DNA of 64,000 nucleotides from Nostoc sp. KVJ20 (GCF_001712795.1 NZ_KV757650.1:1-64000), one strand, 5' to 3'; positions 20,605-30,764 are shown, counted from the stretch's first letter. Notes: generated by a model from the sequence alone, not told the origin. A program made the numbers and translations.

Positions 20605-21687
20605 ATGACCACAACCTTACAACGGCGCTCTGGCGCTAGCGTATGGGATCGCTTTTGCGAGTGGATCACCAGCACTGACAACCGTATTTACATCGGTTGG
20701 TTTGGTGTTTTGATGATTCCTACCCTGCTAGCTGCGACCACCTGCTTCGTAATTGCCTTTATCGCTGCTCCTCCTGTGGACATCGATGGTATCCGCGAAC
20801 CAGTTGCAGGTTCTTTGATCTACGGAAACAACATCATCTCTGGTGCAGTTGTTCCTTCTTCAAACGCCATCGGCTTGCACTTCTACCCAATCTGGGAAGC
20901 TGCTTCCTTAGATGAGTGGTTGTACAATGGCGGCCCTTACCAATTGGTAGTTTTCCACTTCTTGATCGGTTGCGCTGCATACCTTGGTCGTCAGTGGGAA
21001 CTTTCTTACCGCTTAGGTATGCGTCCTTGGATCTGCGTAGCTTACAGCGCACCTTTGGCTTCCGCTACCGCAGTATTCTTGATCTACCCAATCGGTCAAG
21101 GTTCTTTCTCTGATGGTATGCCTTTGGGTATCTCTGGAACCTTCAACTTCATGATTGTGTTCCAAGCAGAACATAACATCTTGATGCACCCCTTCCACAT
21201 GTTAGGTGTGGCTGGTGTATTCGGCGGTTCCTTGTTCTCTGCAATGCACGGTTCTCTAGTAACTTCTTCCTTGGTGCGTGAAACCACCGAAACCGAATCA
21301 CAAAACTACGGTTACAAGTTCGGTCAAGAAGAAGAAACCTACAACATCGTTGCAGCCCACGGCTACTTCGGTCGTCTAATCTTCCAATACGCTTCTTTCA
21401 ACAACAGCCGTTCACTGCACTTCTTCCTCGCAGCTTGGCCTGTCGTCGGTATCTGGTTCACCGCTTTGGGTATCAGCACGATGGCATTCAACCTGAACGG
21501 TTTCAACTTCAACCAATCAATCATTGACTCCCAAGGTCGCGTTATCAGCACTTGGGCAGACGTAATCAACCGCGCTAACTTGGGTATGGAAGTAATGCAC
21601 GAGCGTAACGCTCACAACTTCCCACTCGATTTGGCTGCTGGTGAAATTGCACCTGTAGCAATGACCGCTCCTGCTATCAACGGTTAA
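20605..21687 (+). CDS. psbA: Photosystem II D1 protein (360 aa; start trimmed from ORF track)
   Basis: [44 protein letters not shown] ... [23 protein letters not shown]; residue 130 is Gln by direct count. Confidence 0.99.
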   Translation: MTTTLQRRSGASVWDRFCEWITSTDNRIYIGWFGVLMIPTLLAATTCFVIAFIAAPPVDIDGIREPVAGSLIYGNNIISGAVVPSSNAIGLHFYPIWEAASLDEWLYNGGPYQLVVFHFLIGCAAYLGRQWELSYRLGMRPWICVAYSAPLASATAVFLIYPIGQGSFSDGMPLGISGTFNFMIVFQAEHNILMHPFHMLGVAGVFGGSLFSAMHGSLVTSSLVRETTETESQNYGYKFGQEEETYNIVAAHGYFGRLIFQYASFNNSRSLHFFLAAWPVVGIWFTALGISTMAFNLNGFNFNQSIIDSQGRVISTWADVINRANLGMEVMHERNAHNFPLDLAAGEIAPVAMTAPAING

Positions 21688-21706
21688 TACTTCAGTATTA
21701 GCTAAA

Positions 21707-21742
21707 TAAAAAGCGCCCTCCAGAGATGGGGGCGCTTTTTTT
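21707..21742 (+). terminator. Rho-independent terminator of psbA
   Basis: aaaaagcgccctccagagatgggggcgctttttt: GC stem followed by T-tract 20 bp after the stop. Confidence 0.9.
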
Positions 21743-21757
21743 AATGAGCAAAGCTGG

Positions 21758-24046
21758 TTATCGTAATAAGGACTGATTGGGCGTTAACTGGCTCTCAAAA
21801 CGGCTGTAAACAATTTGGGTTGGATACCAAGAAGAAAACCAATACAAATCTTGAATAACTTTGCAAGAATTACTCCCATCTGGTAACTCAAAGTGAACCA
21901 AAGCTAAATTATTCAATCCAACGACTTCCCGCCCCTCCTGAAACCAACGAGATTTCCAAAACATCACAGGTTGTAACCATTTCCATTTGGCATTTTTGGC
22001 TCGTTTCCAGGGAGCTATCAACGAAAATATATCTGCTGTGTAGGCAGAAGTTTGAACACTGTTTCGAGGTATCCACTCCAGCACACAATGCCAGTCAGAG
22101 TTAGCTAGCATTTGGCGATTATGGTGTAATTGTTTCTCGGAAATTTCTACCATATTGGGTGGATTGAGCCACCCTATCCAATGTCTCACCTTTTCTGGTA
22201 ACAGCCAATCTTTCAATCGTGTATGAATGAGCCGGGTCAAAATCTCTTCATTCTTTAATGCACTAGCTGTTAACTGCACTAATACAGACTGTAATTTGGA
22301 ATGGGTACGTGCATAAGACAAGTGAGCGACAGAACTGTAGTGAATATCCCCGGATAGAATCACGACTTGTTGACGTTCCTCAAACAAGGTGGTTAGGAAT
22401 TGTGCCAGCGCTCCAGTATTAATGTTCCAGGCATCTCCAACATCCGTTGAAAAAACTTTCTCCCGTTTTAAATGCCAGTGGTGAATCCAATCAATCACTT
22501 GTAGTCCAAATACATTAGTGGGCGCAATCACAAATGTAGTTTGAATCTGAGTTTGTTCAGCTATTTCTTGTAAAGGCAAAAGTAGCTGTTGCTCAAAGGC
22601 TTGTGGACACAACAGCATCGGCGGCGCGATCGCTTTTTGATCGGCTGGATAACCCCGCCAAGTACGCGTATCAAGCACAATTACTTCATGGCAATCGCTC
22701 CTGACTATGTAGTGCCAAGTCAGTGCTTCAGGATGTCGATCCAGAATAAATACTGGGCCGTCTCGGACTAAGATAGGTAAGCCTGTGTGCGGATCGTTGG
22801 CTGGCATACCTACATAACGAGCGATCGCCTCATCAGCCTTTACATCCGTCCCTTGGGAAGCTGACCAAGCTTGTGCAGCCATCAACAGCTTTTCACCAGA
22901 TTGACCTTCAGCAAATTGCCCTGGTGTGTTGCCCCACGCTTGAAATACCGTGTAGGCTAACAATGCATTTTGAACTATTCTTCGCCCTAAAGGACGCCCC
23001 AGCACTCGCAAACACCAAGCTTGGTTTAGGTTCCAGTCATCACTAACATCATGGTCATCAAAGATGGTGTACATGGGAATATTGGCAAGGGCGCGACGCA
23101 CTTTCCAAAGCGTATAAATTAATTGTCGCAAATGCCATACTGCCCGATTCCAGTCCTTGATAGCGTGGCGATCGCGCATTACTTGATGTCCTTCGGGAAA
23201 TGCGGTTGGCCAGCATACTGGCGACCAAGCTAGTAAATAAGTAGCGTAATACTCGCCCAGACTGAAAAGATGACTGTTAACTTTCTCAGGTTTATTATGT
23301 AATCCTGCGGTCAAGCCTGCTTGATTTGTCGCAACTTCAGACCGCTCTCCAGGGGGTAGTTGCTGGGGAGTGCAGTATACTCCATTCACAGGAAGTTGTT
23401 CTTCCCAACCCAAGAGTGCATCACCAAGAGTACTGGCAACCCACAACGACGGTTCTGATACATCGTCGCCGTAAATTTGATCTCCGGTGAGGAACAGCTG
23501 GTGAGGGCGATGTTGGGGTTGATTAGCCGCAGCCTCAATTAAAGTGTCAAGAATTGGCAGTGCATCAAACCCATGACCATGAGGTTTACGGCAGGAAGCA
23601 TGGACAATTTGTAAATCTTGCAGACAGTTAGGCGGTAGAACAAAGGTTGGTTTTTGATGATCGAAGTAGCTAATGCTGACTGTAGGAGAAGAGTTTGAGC
23701 ATAATGCTTGTTGCAGAGTTTGCGGGGTTTGGTCAGCAACAGTAAACTGGAGATCGTATGCATAGATGTGACCTCCAGTTAGGCGATGTCCAACCGTAGA
23801 CCGAGCCGTTATCGCAACTACATGAAGATGCTTACCCAGAGAAAAGGTAGAGCGTTCCCCATCCAATAAGCAATTTTCTAGTGCTTTACCATCATCTGTT
23901 GTGTCATAAACTTTAAGTTCTACCTGACAAGACTGTTTCAGTGCTACCCATACCGTTACTGACTCTGGTTCAGTATGTTGGAGGATTGGCCCCGCTAAAA
24001 TCAGTGGCAGTTCTTGTAAAAACTTGTCCCCAACTTGATACTTCAT
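21758..24046 (-). CDS. PhoD-like metallophosphatase family protein
   Basis: FLTGDQIYGDDVSEPSLW, IFDDHDVSDDWNLN, VVILSGDIHYSSVAHL motifs. Confidence 0.8.
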   Translation of the reverse strand: MKYQVGDKFLQELPLILAGPILQHTEPESVTVWVALKQSCQVELKVYDTTDDGKALENCLLDGERSTFSLGKHLHVVAITARSTVGHRLTGGHIYAYDLQFTVADQTPQTLQQALCSNSSPTVSISYFDHQKPTFVLPPNCLQDLQIVHASCRKPHGHGFDALPILDTLIEAAANQPQHRPHQLFLTGDQIYGDDVSEPSLWVASTLGDALLGWEEQLPVNGVYCTPQQLPPGERSEVATNQAGLTAGLHNKPEKVNSHLFSLGEYYATYLLAWSPVCWPTAFPEGHQVMRDRHAIKDWNRAVWHLRQLIYTLWKVRRALANIPMYTIFDDHDVSDDWNLNQAWCLRVLGRPLGRRIVQNALLAYTVFQAWGNTPGQFAEGQSGEKLLMAAQAWSASQGTDVKADEAIARYVGMPANDPHTGLPILVRDGPVFILDRHPEALTWHYIVRSDCHEVIVLDTRTWRGYPADQKAIAPPMLLCPQAFEQQLLLPLQEIAEQTQIQTTFVIAPTNVFGLQVIDWIHHWHLKREKVFSTDVGDAWNINTGALAQFLTTLFEERQQVVILSGDIHYSSVAHLSYARTHSKLQSVLVQLTASALKNEEILTRLIHTRLKDWLLPEKVRHWIGWLNPPNMVEISEKQLHHNRQMLANSDWHCVLEWIPRNSVQTSAYTADIFSLIAPWKRAKNAKWKWLQPVMFWKSRWFQEGREVVGLNNLALVHFELPDGSNSCKVIQDLYWFSSWYPTQIVYSRFESQLTPNQSLLR

Positions 24047-24142
24047 TGCAAACAGTTAACAAAGTGGTGGTTTTTTAGATGTGTTATTTTGCTCCTAAAT
24101 TGGTAGCCCAAACTCATCTAATCACCAATCATGCATCAATTC

Positions 24143-24322
24143 TTATCTGTTTAACATCAGTTCATAGCGCAAATTGATTGCAGCCCAAAGCTGATTTCCA
24201 GATGTCAAGTGACCTAGAGGCGTTGCGTCGGTGTCGTTGACTAACGCTTTAAGCAACCCCATAGAACGCTGATGCCCGATTAACCAAGGAATGAGTTGCA
24301 AAAATGGGTTTTGCGATCGCCT
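24143..24322 (-). pseudogene. Start-less C-terminal gene remnant (59 codons)
   Basis: Minus-strand reading after an in-frame TAG: RRSQNPFLQLIPWLIGHQRSMGLLKALVNDTDATPLGHLTSGNQLWAAINLRYELMLNR*; protein-like, no initiator at its 5' end. Confidence 0.45.
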
Positions 24323-24442
24323 CTAAAAAATCAATACCTAATTTTCTGATATTAGTTATTTCGACCGCACTGGATCAAATTTGACATAATATGCTATCGT
24401 GCACAATGCGGCGAGGCCGTTCACTGGCAAAAAGACTTAACT

Positions 24443-25426
24443 ATGTTGATCCTAATCAGAGTTTTTCTGCTAGTTGCTACAACACTTTATCAAGCGATCG
24501 CGTGCTGGTTTGAAGATCGAAAACTGCCCCCCGGTCAAATGTTTGATGTGGGTGGATATAGTTTACATCTCTACATTGCAGGAAACACTAATCCAACAAT
24601 TGTCCTAGACCACAGTTTAGGGGGAATTGAGGGCTATCTCCTAGTTGAAGAATTGGCCAAGTTAGCGCGAGTATGTATCTATGACAGAGCGGGTTATGGA
24701 TGGAGCAATCACAGCCCTCATCCCCGAACCAGCAATCAAATTGTGACAGAATTAGATACGCTGCTTACTCAAGCAGGAATTGAACCACCCTATATTTTGA
24801 TAGGAGATTCTTTTGGTAGCTACAATGTCCGGCTGTATGCCCATCGATTTCCTGAGAAGGTTATTGGAATGGTACTCACAGACGGACTACATGAGACTGA
24901 AATGCTCAAAATGTCTTTTCAGTTGCAAGCTTTGAAACTCTTTTTTATATCGGGCTTTGTGATGTCTATTCTCGGCTCAATACTTGGCATTATTCGATTA
25001 ATGAGGATATGCAAAATATTTGAAGTGCTGAAGCCGGAATTAGGTAAATTTCCTCAGCACTTACTTAATTCAATCAAACGTTCCTTTTGCCGTCCTAAAC
25101 ACTGGATTACAATGAGTCGAGAGATGTTAAATCTCAGCGTTAGTGGACGTGAGGTGAGAATAGCTAACCAGTTTGGTGATCTGCCTATAGTTAATATCAA
25201 AGCAAATTCTTTTTTAAAACCTTCTCTTTGGACTGTTTTTATTCCTCTGCGAGGTGCTAACCAATTGCGGAAGCAGATGCATATAGAGTTACTAAAGTTA
25301 TCAACGAATTGTACTCAACTTCAAGCAAGTAAAAGCGGTCATTTTGTATGGGTAGATCAACCTGATGTAATCATAGATGCTGTAAAAATTGTTCTAAATA
25401 AAGTTGCTCCTTCTCGTCCGGGTTAA
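24443..25426 (+). CDS. Alpha/beta hydrolase
   Basis: VLDHSLGG, YDRAGYGWS, ILIGDSFGSYNVRLYA, C-terminal KSGHFVWVDQPDVI. Confidence 0.85.
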   Translation: MLILIRVFLLVATTLYQAIACWFEDRKLPPGQMFDVGGYSLHLYIAGNTNPTIVLDHSLGGIEGYLLVEELAKLARVCIYDRAGYGWSNHSPHPRTSNQIVTELDTLLTQAGIEPPYILIGDSFGSYNVRLYAHRFPEKVIGMVLTDGLHETEMLKMSFQLQALKLFFISGFVMSILGSILGIIRLMRICKIFEVLKPELGKFPQHLLNSIKRSFCRPKHWITMSREMLNLSVSGREVRIANQFGDLPIVNIKANSFLKPSLWTVFIPLRGANQLRKQMHIELLKLSTNCTQLQASKSGHFVWVDQPDVIIDAVKIVLNKVAPSRPG

Positions 25427-25491
25427 GGAGCATAGATGCTGAACAGGGAATGAATTGTGTTTTGCATCGTCCATAATTCATTTATCGAACA

Positions 25492-25634
25492 GAATTCAGG
25501 AGTCAGGAGTCAGAATTCAGAATGAATTCTGTGTGACTGGCGGATAGCGTAGCGTTAGCGAGTCTTCGATAGCGCAGCGTTAGCGAGTCCGCGAGCGTCT
25601 TTATTCTGACTCCTGAATTCTGACTTCTGAATTC
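25492..25634. repeat. Fold-back element with GAATTCAGGAGTCAG / CTGACTCCTGAATTC arms around a (GATAGCG(T/C)AGCGTTAGCGAGTC)x2 core
   Basis: Direct reading of inverted arms and duplicated core. Confidence 0.8.
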
Positions 25635-25668
25635 TTCTTCAATTTCTTTCTCCCCAATATTAAATTTT

Positions 25669-26853
25669 ATGGATTCAAATTCAGCATTGTGTGCAGCGAT
25701 CGCAAATCACATTACCACTAGTCCCCAACAACGAATTACTTTCGCCGAATTCATGGATATGGTATTATACCACCCTGAACATGGCTACTATTCCAGCGAT
25801 GCAGTCAAAATTGGCTTTGAGGGTGGTGATTTTTTCACCTCTCCCAACCTCTGCCCTGACTTTGGCGAGTTACTCGCAGAACAATTTTTCCAAATGTGGG
25901 AAATTTTAGGAAAACCTGTACCCTTTACTCTAGTAGAAATGGGAGCAGGTCAAGGATTGCTGGCATTGCATATCCTCAAATATCATCAGCTACGCTACCC
26001 AGATTTTTTTACCGCGCTGGAATACATCATTGTTGAAAAGTCGCCAGCTTTAAGAGCAGAACAGCAGCAACGCTTGCAAGATTTCCCTGTACGTTGGTGC
26101 AATTTAGAGGAGATACCACCAAATGCGATCGCAGGTTGCTTTTTTTCTAATGAATTAGTAGATGCGTTCCCCGTCCATCAATTCGTCCTAGAGAAGGGGG
26201 AACTGCGAGAAATTTATGTAACTACAGATAATAATGAGAAAGCAAGCAATGCCCCATGTCCATTTATAGAAGTAACAGGAGAACCTTCAACGCCTCAATT
26301 AGCTGAGTATTTAGACTTAGTGGAAATGGACTTGACCCAAAATGTATATCCAGATGGCTACCGTAGTGAAATTAATTTAGCTGCTTTAGACTGGTTGAGT
26401 ATAGTAGCAGACCGCTTGCAGCGTGGCTATGTGTTAACAATTGATTATGGTTACCCCGCCAATCGTTACTATAATCCCAGGCGATCGCAAGGAACGCTAC
26501 AGTGTTATTACCACCATCGTTTCCATGACAACCCTTATATTAATATTGGGCGACAAGATATCACTGCCCATGTTAACTTTACGGCTTTGGAACGCTGGGG
26601 CGAGAAGTACAATTTAAAGAATATTGGTTTTATCCAGCAGGGATTATTTTTGATGGCGTTGGGGTTAGGCGATCGCATTGCTGCCCTTTCTTATCAAAAG
26701 CAACTGCTCTCACAGTTACTACAGCGGCGGGACGCACTACACCAACTTATAGATCCCACGGGACTAGGCGGCTTTGGAGTCCTAATTCAGAGCAAAGGTC
26801 TGAACAATACAGAAACTTCTCAGCCACTAAAAGGATTGACTCTGCCAGAGTAA
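25669..26853 (+). CDS. MidA/NDUFAF7-like (DUF185) SAM-dependent methyltransferase
   Basis: GYYSSDAVKIGFEGGDFFTSPNLCPDFGELLAEQ, VEMGAGQGLLALHIL, FFSNELVDAFPVHQF. Confidence 0.88.
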   Translation: MDSNSALCAAIANHITTSPQQRITFAEFMDMVLYHPEHGYYSSDAVKIGFEGGDFFTSPNLCPDFGELLAEQFFQMWEILGKPVPFTLVEMGAGQGLLALHILKYHQLRYPDFFTALEYIIVEKSPALRAEQQQRLQDFPVRWCNLEEIPPNAIAGCFFSNELVDAFPVHQFVLEKGELREIYVTTDNNEKASNAPCPFIEVTGEPSTPQLAEYLDLVEMDLTQNVYPDGYRSEINLAALDWLSIVADRLQRGYVLTIDYGYPANRYYNPRRSQGTLQCYYHHRFHDNPYINIGRQDITAHVNFTALERWGEKYNLKNIGFIQQGLFLMALGLGDRIAALSYQKQLLSQLLQRRDALHQLIDPTGLGGFGVLIQSKGLNNTETSQPLKGLTLPE

Positions 26854-26962
26854 ACGTAAATTTGAAAAGTTAAAACTCTATTTAAGAATGCAGTATCAGT
26901 CTTATTTAGACTAGCATAACAGTGATTACTGTAAAGTTAAACACACTACCAAAGTAATAATT

Positions 26963-27058
26963 ATGTCCACTCATGACCTGCTAATGCTAGCAACACTACT
27001 TACCCCTGGGATTTTACTTTCAGTGATAATTATGGTAACTTTTGCCGCTGGTGGTTGA
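26963..27058 (+). CDS. Single-TM microprotein, 31 aa (absent from ORF track)
   Basis: Read directly: MSTHDLLMLATLLTPGILLSVIIMVTFAAGG*. Confidence 0.5.
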   Translation: MSTHDLLMLATLLTPGILLSVIIMVTFAAGG

Positions 27059-27148
27059 TTGCCAAAGTTAGGGAGTAGGAAACTGGGATTTGGGATTGTA
27101 TCTTAAGTCTCAAATAACTACTTCCCAACAAATTTGAATTAAATAATA

Positions 27149-27264
27149 GACTTCTTGCATAAATCAAAAAAAGAACCCCACCCCGCCTTTGACTTACGTC
27201 AAAGTCTCCCCTTCCCGCACATGGGGAGGGGCTGGGGGGTGCTAAGGAACTTTTGCAAGAGGTT
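27149..27264. repeat. Fold-back repeat AGACTTCTTGCA ... TTTTGCAAGAGGTTT
   Basis: Inverted termini; related copy at 48189-48308. Confidence 0.75.
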
Positions 27265-27369
27265 TCGCAATGTCCACGATGGGCTATGACGCTTAATCAC
27301 TCGCTAACGCTTCTCTACGAGACGCTAAACGAACGCTATCGGTGATGCTGTATTAAAGGAACGTGAAAA

Positions 27370-28248
27370 ATGAAGGTGGCATTTCTGGGAATTGGACTGA
27401 TGGGACTACCAATGGCTCAAAGGTTATTAGCCGCAGATATACAGCTAGTTGCCTACAATCGTACCCCAGAAAAATTAGCACCACTACAAGCCGCTGGGGC
27501 TGAAATTGTCACACATCCCCGCCACGCCATTCGTGCTGCTGAGTGCATAATCCTCATGCTAACTAATGCCCCGGCTATTTATAATGTGTTGCTTTCAGAT
27601 ACTTCTTGGCAAACTTTGGAAGGACGCACAATCATCCAAATGGGAACAATTACTCCCACAGAAAGCCAGGAAATTAGAGATGCAGTTGTTGGGGGTGGTG
27701 GTGAGTATTTAGAAGCACCTGTATTAGGGAGTATCCCAGAAGCAAAAGCTGGCAAGTTGAGTGTTATGGTAGGTGCCGAGCCAGAACAATATCAACGCCA
27801 TTTAAAGTTACTCCAAAATTTTGGGACAGAACCTTTACTTATAGGGCCAGTGGGATCTGCGGCGGCGCTCAAGTTGGCACTAAATCAACTAATAGCTTCT
27901 CTAACAACCAGCTTTGCTCTGAGTCTAGCTTTTATCCAGCGTCAAGGTGTCGATGTGGATGTATTTATGCAAATATTGCGCGACAGTCCACTCTACGCAC
28001 CTACCTTTGACAAAAAGCTAGAACGGATGTTGGATGGCAATTATGCTGATCCCAATTTCCCCACAAAACACTTGCTAAAAGATACAGAATTGTTTATCTC
28101 GGAAGCTAAATCTCGGAGTTTGGATCTTAGCAGTATTAAAGGTGTGCGGGAAATTTTGCAAACAGCCGTGAAAATGTCATTTGCTGATGATGATTACTCA
28201 TCACTATTTTCTGTAATTAAAGAATGGGGAGAAGGAATCGGGGAATAA
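27370..28248 (+). CDS. NAD(P)-dependent oxidoreductase, 3-hydroxyisobutyrate dehydrogenase family
   Basis: VAFLGIGLMGLPMAQRLLAA, EAPVLGSIPEAKAGKLSVMVG, GSAAALKLALNQL. Confidence 0.9.
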   Translation: MKVAFLGIGLMGLPMAQRLLAADIQLVAYNRTPEKLAPLQAAGAEIVTHPRHAIRAAECIILMLTNAPAIYNVLLSDTSWQTLEGRTIIQMGTITPTESQEIRDAVVGGGGEYLEAPVLGSIPEAKAGKLSVMVGAEPEQYQRHLKLLQNFGTEPLLIGPVGSAAALKLALNQLIASLTTSFALSLAFIQRQGVDVDVFMQILRDSPLYAPTFDKKLERMLDGNYADPNFPTKHLLKDTELFISEAKSRSLDLSSIKGVREILQTAVKMSFADDDYSSLFSVIKEWGEGIGE

Positions 28249-28392
28249 AGAGTTTAAGCTCATCCCACGCCTAGATTTCGCAGGTATTGGGGAGCCAAGT
28301 CCAAGTGCGTTCGGCTAATTTCCTGACTTCTTTCTTTGTGCGTAAGCATCTCTGACAGGAAAAGGAACTGCCTTCAACTGGCGTTTGAGGAA

Positions 28393-28429
28393 CGAAGCCC
28401 AACAAATACCAAGTATTTGTTGGGCTTCG
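28393..28429. terminator. Perfect 17-bp hairpin between convergent genes
   Basis: CGAAGCCCAACAAATAC-CAA-GTATTTGTTGGGCTTCG; no T-tract, so terminator role is inferred. Confidence 0.5.
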
Positions 28430-28522
28430 CTGATTCTAAAGACAGTCACTACAATTTTTCTTAAACCAAGTGTATTGCGCTCCTCGAAAATTAGAAATTA
28501 AAACTTTTTAAAATATAGATGG

Positions 28523-30610
28523 TCACTGACCATTAGTAGTTGTTGATTGAGGAAATGGTAAAGATTCAGGCTGAGGCTGAACTTCCGGTTGAGGCTGAGG
28601 TTCCGGTTGAGGATTGAGAAATTCCTGCCAAATCCTAATTTGCTCTTGTGCTGCACTGTAAGCAGCACTACCTCGCGGAACCGATTTTGCAATGTCAATC
28701 CCTCTAGCAATATCAGACTGACCTTGAGAGCGTGCTATTTCTAACAATTGCTGACTCCATTGGTCAATAGCCAGATTTGCATCCATACGTAAAATGCTAT
28801 TGTTTGAAACTCGATTTGCTAGTCGCATTGCTTCAACCAAAGCTTCTGGTGTACCAGCTGCACCCACCTCTTGAGCTTTTCTCCAGTTTTCTCTAGTGCG
28901 GATTTGCCCTTCCCAGTCATTTATCGCAGCTTGTGCTTCTCCAGCAAGTGCCCTTCCCGACGAGGCAATTTGTTGGGCTGCGCTAATGGCGGCGGTGAGA
29001 TTTCCACTCTGAGCCAGTTCTTGCGCTTGATCTAAGTAAGGCTGGTCTTGAATTCGCTGAATTTTTCCTACCCAAGTACGAATTTTTTTCCGTGCTTCTG
29101 GATATAATGCCCGACCTCTACGAATTTCGCTAGCTTGAGCGATCGCAGCTTGCAAGGAATTGATATCGTCGAATATGGCTATCTGTTCGGCGCGTTCTAA
29201 GTAAGGTTGGTCTTCAATTGTCTCCACTTGGGCACGCCAGCGACCTATTTCTTGTCTAGCTTCTGTGCCCCTGGGATTATTCACAGGAATCAACTGTACT
29301 TGAGCGATCGCTGCTGTTAAATTATTCACTGTTCCCTGGCTAGCCAATATTCTCGCTTTTTCCAGATGGGCGACATCTTCAATTTCCAGTTGCCAACGAG
29401 CAATTAGTTGCTGTGCTTCGTTATACACTGGTCTGGAAGGATCAATTTGTTGTGCTTGAGCGATCGCTGCCTCTAAACCAGAAACGTTACCGATCCAAGC
29501 ACTCCTTTTAGCGTCAGCTATGGCGATAAAGTCATCTGTTTCGCCCTGTAGTTTCGTAATCTCTGGAATTTGTCTAGCAATATTCAGTGCTTCATCGGCA
29601 TCTTGCTTGTCTAGTTTTGCCTGTGCTAATTGCAGCATTTGGCGTCCAAATGCGGGAATTGCTTCCTGAGCTTTTTGGTAAAGGTAACTTTCCTGACCAA
29701 TGGACTCGGCTAACTTGATAGCTTCTAATAAATTATCAACAACTTGGCTTTTTGCTAAACTTTCAGCTTTTCCTAACTTATCGCCATCTTCCCGTGCTGT
29801 GGCAATTAGACGATTTAATTGGTCGTATTTAGTACTCGCCCAGTATTGATTGTCTACGCGCAGCATTTTGGCGGACAACATGAATGCTGATTGCCAGCGC
29901 CGTTCCTTTACTTCGGCGATCGCACCGTTGTATGTTGCTTCTGCCTTTGACCAAATTGACTGCCATTTGCCAATTTGCTCATCGACTAACTTATAAGCTG
30001 CCACATCTTCGGGTATTTTCTGAGCTGTTGCGATCGCTTCCTCTAAATTCCCAGTTTGGAAACTTTGATCGGCTAGCTTCAAAATATCCCGCGACCATTC
30101 TTCAATGAAACGATCAATTTCTCCATGCAACGGATGAGTTGGCGGTAGTTGCTTCACCAGAGCGATCGCTTGCAATAGGTCGTTCACTGTCTGCTTAGAA
30201 GCCGCCAACTGAGCGCAGTGTAGCCGCACAGAAGCACTAGCTAGGGGCCAAAAAATCGAGGGACAATTCGGGGCAGTTGGCAACTTTAGCAGCATTGCCA
30301 TTGCCAAGAATGCGACACTGCCGGGAATCAAAGTTAGCAGTGCTAGCCACAATACCCAGCTTTTCATCCATCGTGGCAATTTCCCAGAAGTATTACTGAG
30401 TTGGGCAGTTTCTTCTGAATGACTATTTATAGGTAATCCTTCCCTATGGTTTTTTTTTCGCCGTTTCACTGACTTGGAGGTAGAACCAGTAGCAGGGACA
30501 TCAAATGGTTGAGTTTCACCGAATTGTTCTGTTCGGGATAATCTTTTGTTTTGATCTGGCTCTCTTCCACTGGCTGAAGACCAACTGTCTGGAATATCCC
30601 GCTCTGTCAT
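28523..30610 (-). CDS. Single-pass membrane protein with long alpha-helical repeat domain
   Basis: TM WVLWLALLTLIPGSVAFLAMAMLL then repeats such as LERAEQIAIFDDINSLQAAIAQASEIRRGRALYPEARKKIRTW; acidic Pro/Gln-rich C-terminus. Confidence 0.7.
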   Translation of the reverse strand: MTERDIPDSWSSASGREPDQNKRLSRTEQFGETQPFDVPATGSTSKSVKRRKKNHREGLPINSHSEETAQLSNTSGKLPRWMKSWVLWLALLTLIPGSVAFLAMAMLLKLPTAPNCPSIFWPLASASVRLHCAQLAASKQTVNDLLQAIALVKQLPPTHPLHGEIDRFIEEWSRDILKLADQSFQTGNLEEAIATAQKIPEDVAAYKLVDEQIGKWQSIWSKAEATYNGAIAEVKERRWQSAFMLSAKMLRVDNQYWASTKYDQLNRLIATAREDGDKLGKAESLAKSQVVDNLLEAIKLAESIGQESYLYQKAQEAIPAFGRQMLQLAQAKLDKQDADEALNIARQIPEITKLQGETDDFIAIADAKRSAWIGNVSGLEAAIAQAQQIDPSRPVYNEAQQLIARWQLEIEDVAHLEKARILASQGTVNNLTAAIAQVQLIPVNNPRGTEARQEIGRWRAQVETIEDQPYLERAEQIAIFDDINSLQAAIAQASEIRRGRALYPEARKKIRTWVGKIQRIQDQPYLDQAQELAQSGNLTAAISAAQQIASSGRALAGEAQAAINDWEGQIRTRENWRKAQEVGAAGTPEALVEAMRLANRVSNNSILRMDANLAIDQWSQQLLEIARSQGQSDIARGIDIAKSVPRGSAAYSAAQEQIRIWQEFLNPQPEPQPQPEVQPQPESLPFPQSTTTNGQ

Positions 30611-30764
30611 CTCTCACACCAAAATAATTGAATAGCGCTCTGTTTTAGGTCGATAATTCCATTGATGTCATAGTAACTTTCTGATAATTAAAAAGCTACT
30701 TTTTTTCAGGCTCTCTCTCCACAGATACCATTAGCGATCTAAAAAAATAGTGCTGTTTTATACT

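Noticed and set aside
20697-21569. Multiple overlapping antisense and alternate-frame ORFs in psbA
   Set aside because: Artefacts of the strongly biased codon usage of psbA; the D1 frame explains the sequence.
20605-21687. Divergent or rogue D1 variant
   Set aside because: Sequence is canonical with Gln130 and the conserved C-terminus; ordinary low-light-type D1.
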